Assembly: GCA_905221605.1 (NCBI GenBank)
Contig: CAJNDS010000341.1
Location: forward strand, 1-64,000
DNA from: Symbiodinium natans
Taxonomy: Eukaryota > Sar > Dinophyceae > Suessiales > Symbiodiniaceae
Direction of reading: 5' to 3'
DNA: 64,000 bases
This document shows, in pieces, positions 63,966-64,000 of this stretch. The notes below the pieces were generated by a model. The model made no database searches. It was not told the DNA's origin and saw only the letters and a program-made list of their open reading frames with translations. Position numbers and translations under genes: made by a program. How positions within the stretch are numbered: position 1 is the first letter of the stretch; every line of letters begins with the position of its first letter.

Positions 63966-64000
63966 CTCTCACACTCGCACAAGGCCGGCAAGGCAGGTTT

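Noticed and set aside
1-64000. Dinoflagellate spliced-leader gene or its genomic relics
   Set aside because: I looked for the TTTTGGCTCAAG end of the leader and did not find it on the + strand; a full mismatch-tolerant search on both strands was not possible by eye.

Overview
The window looks like nuclear DNA of a dinoflagellate, most likely a free-living or symbiotic core dinoflagellate with a large repeat-rich genome. The signs are: genes cut into many short exons joined at AG|G boundaries, often without GT donors; recognisable genes all on the + strand; many TTTAGGG/CCCTAAA telomere-type words between and inside genes; a PPR gene; a plant-type PRMT10 methyltransferase; and a copia element with an HGDD reverse transcriptase box. 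No spliced-leader gene, rRNA or tRNA was found. A run of 100 N marks an assembly gap at 16616-16715. Few genes form long open frames, so exon models were built by eye from conserved motifs; their ends are approximate.

Layout: 1-2000 unassigned. 2020-6140 HAD-type phosphatase exons, with a roughly 3.3-kb intron or unresolved stretch. 6700-7440 a TPR gene. 7800-8465 a G/C-rich cluster. 8472-19477 gene-poor block 1: an AT-rich palindrome lattice, CATCAT repeats, an 87-bp minisatellite, a 302-codon ORF, a 52-bp minisatellite, a CAA/CGA array, a coiled-coil ORF running into the gap, and a pyrimidine-rich duplicated region. 19480-19950 a second G/C cluster. 20900-22181 an unidentified seven-exon gene. 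24519-25069 a RING-H2 gene. 27306-30195 PRMT10. 32151-39125 a PPR gene with a 1-kb CTA microsatellite inside. 39779-59361 gene-poor block 2: a 12-copy head-to-head palindrome, telomere-like words, an X-S-X-S-Y-S-Y tandem duplication, a hairpin field, and an intact Ty1/copia element at 52964-58663. 59640-63885 PPR-like, KOW-like and unassigned exons, ending in a hairpin array and telomere-type repeats.

The most unusual feature is the matching plan of the two gene-poor blocks. Each is bounded by inverted copies of one motif with the core TAGGGTCTATTTGG, and in each the left copy is followed directly by a large AT-rich palindromic array. Block 2 also has an 11-bp direct repeat just outside the motif on both sides, like a target-site duplication. 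The best mechanistic finding is in the copia element: gag-protease and integrase-RT-RNase H lie in overlapping frames joined by a canonical -1 slippery heptamer (GGGTTTC at 55024-55030), with a 9-bp stem downstream. The PRMT10 gene carries Cys in place of the third Gly of its SAM-binding motif I.
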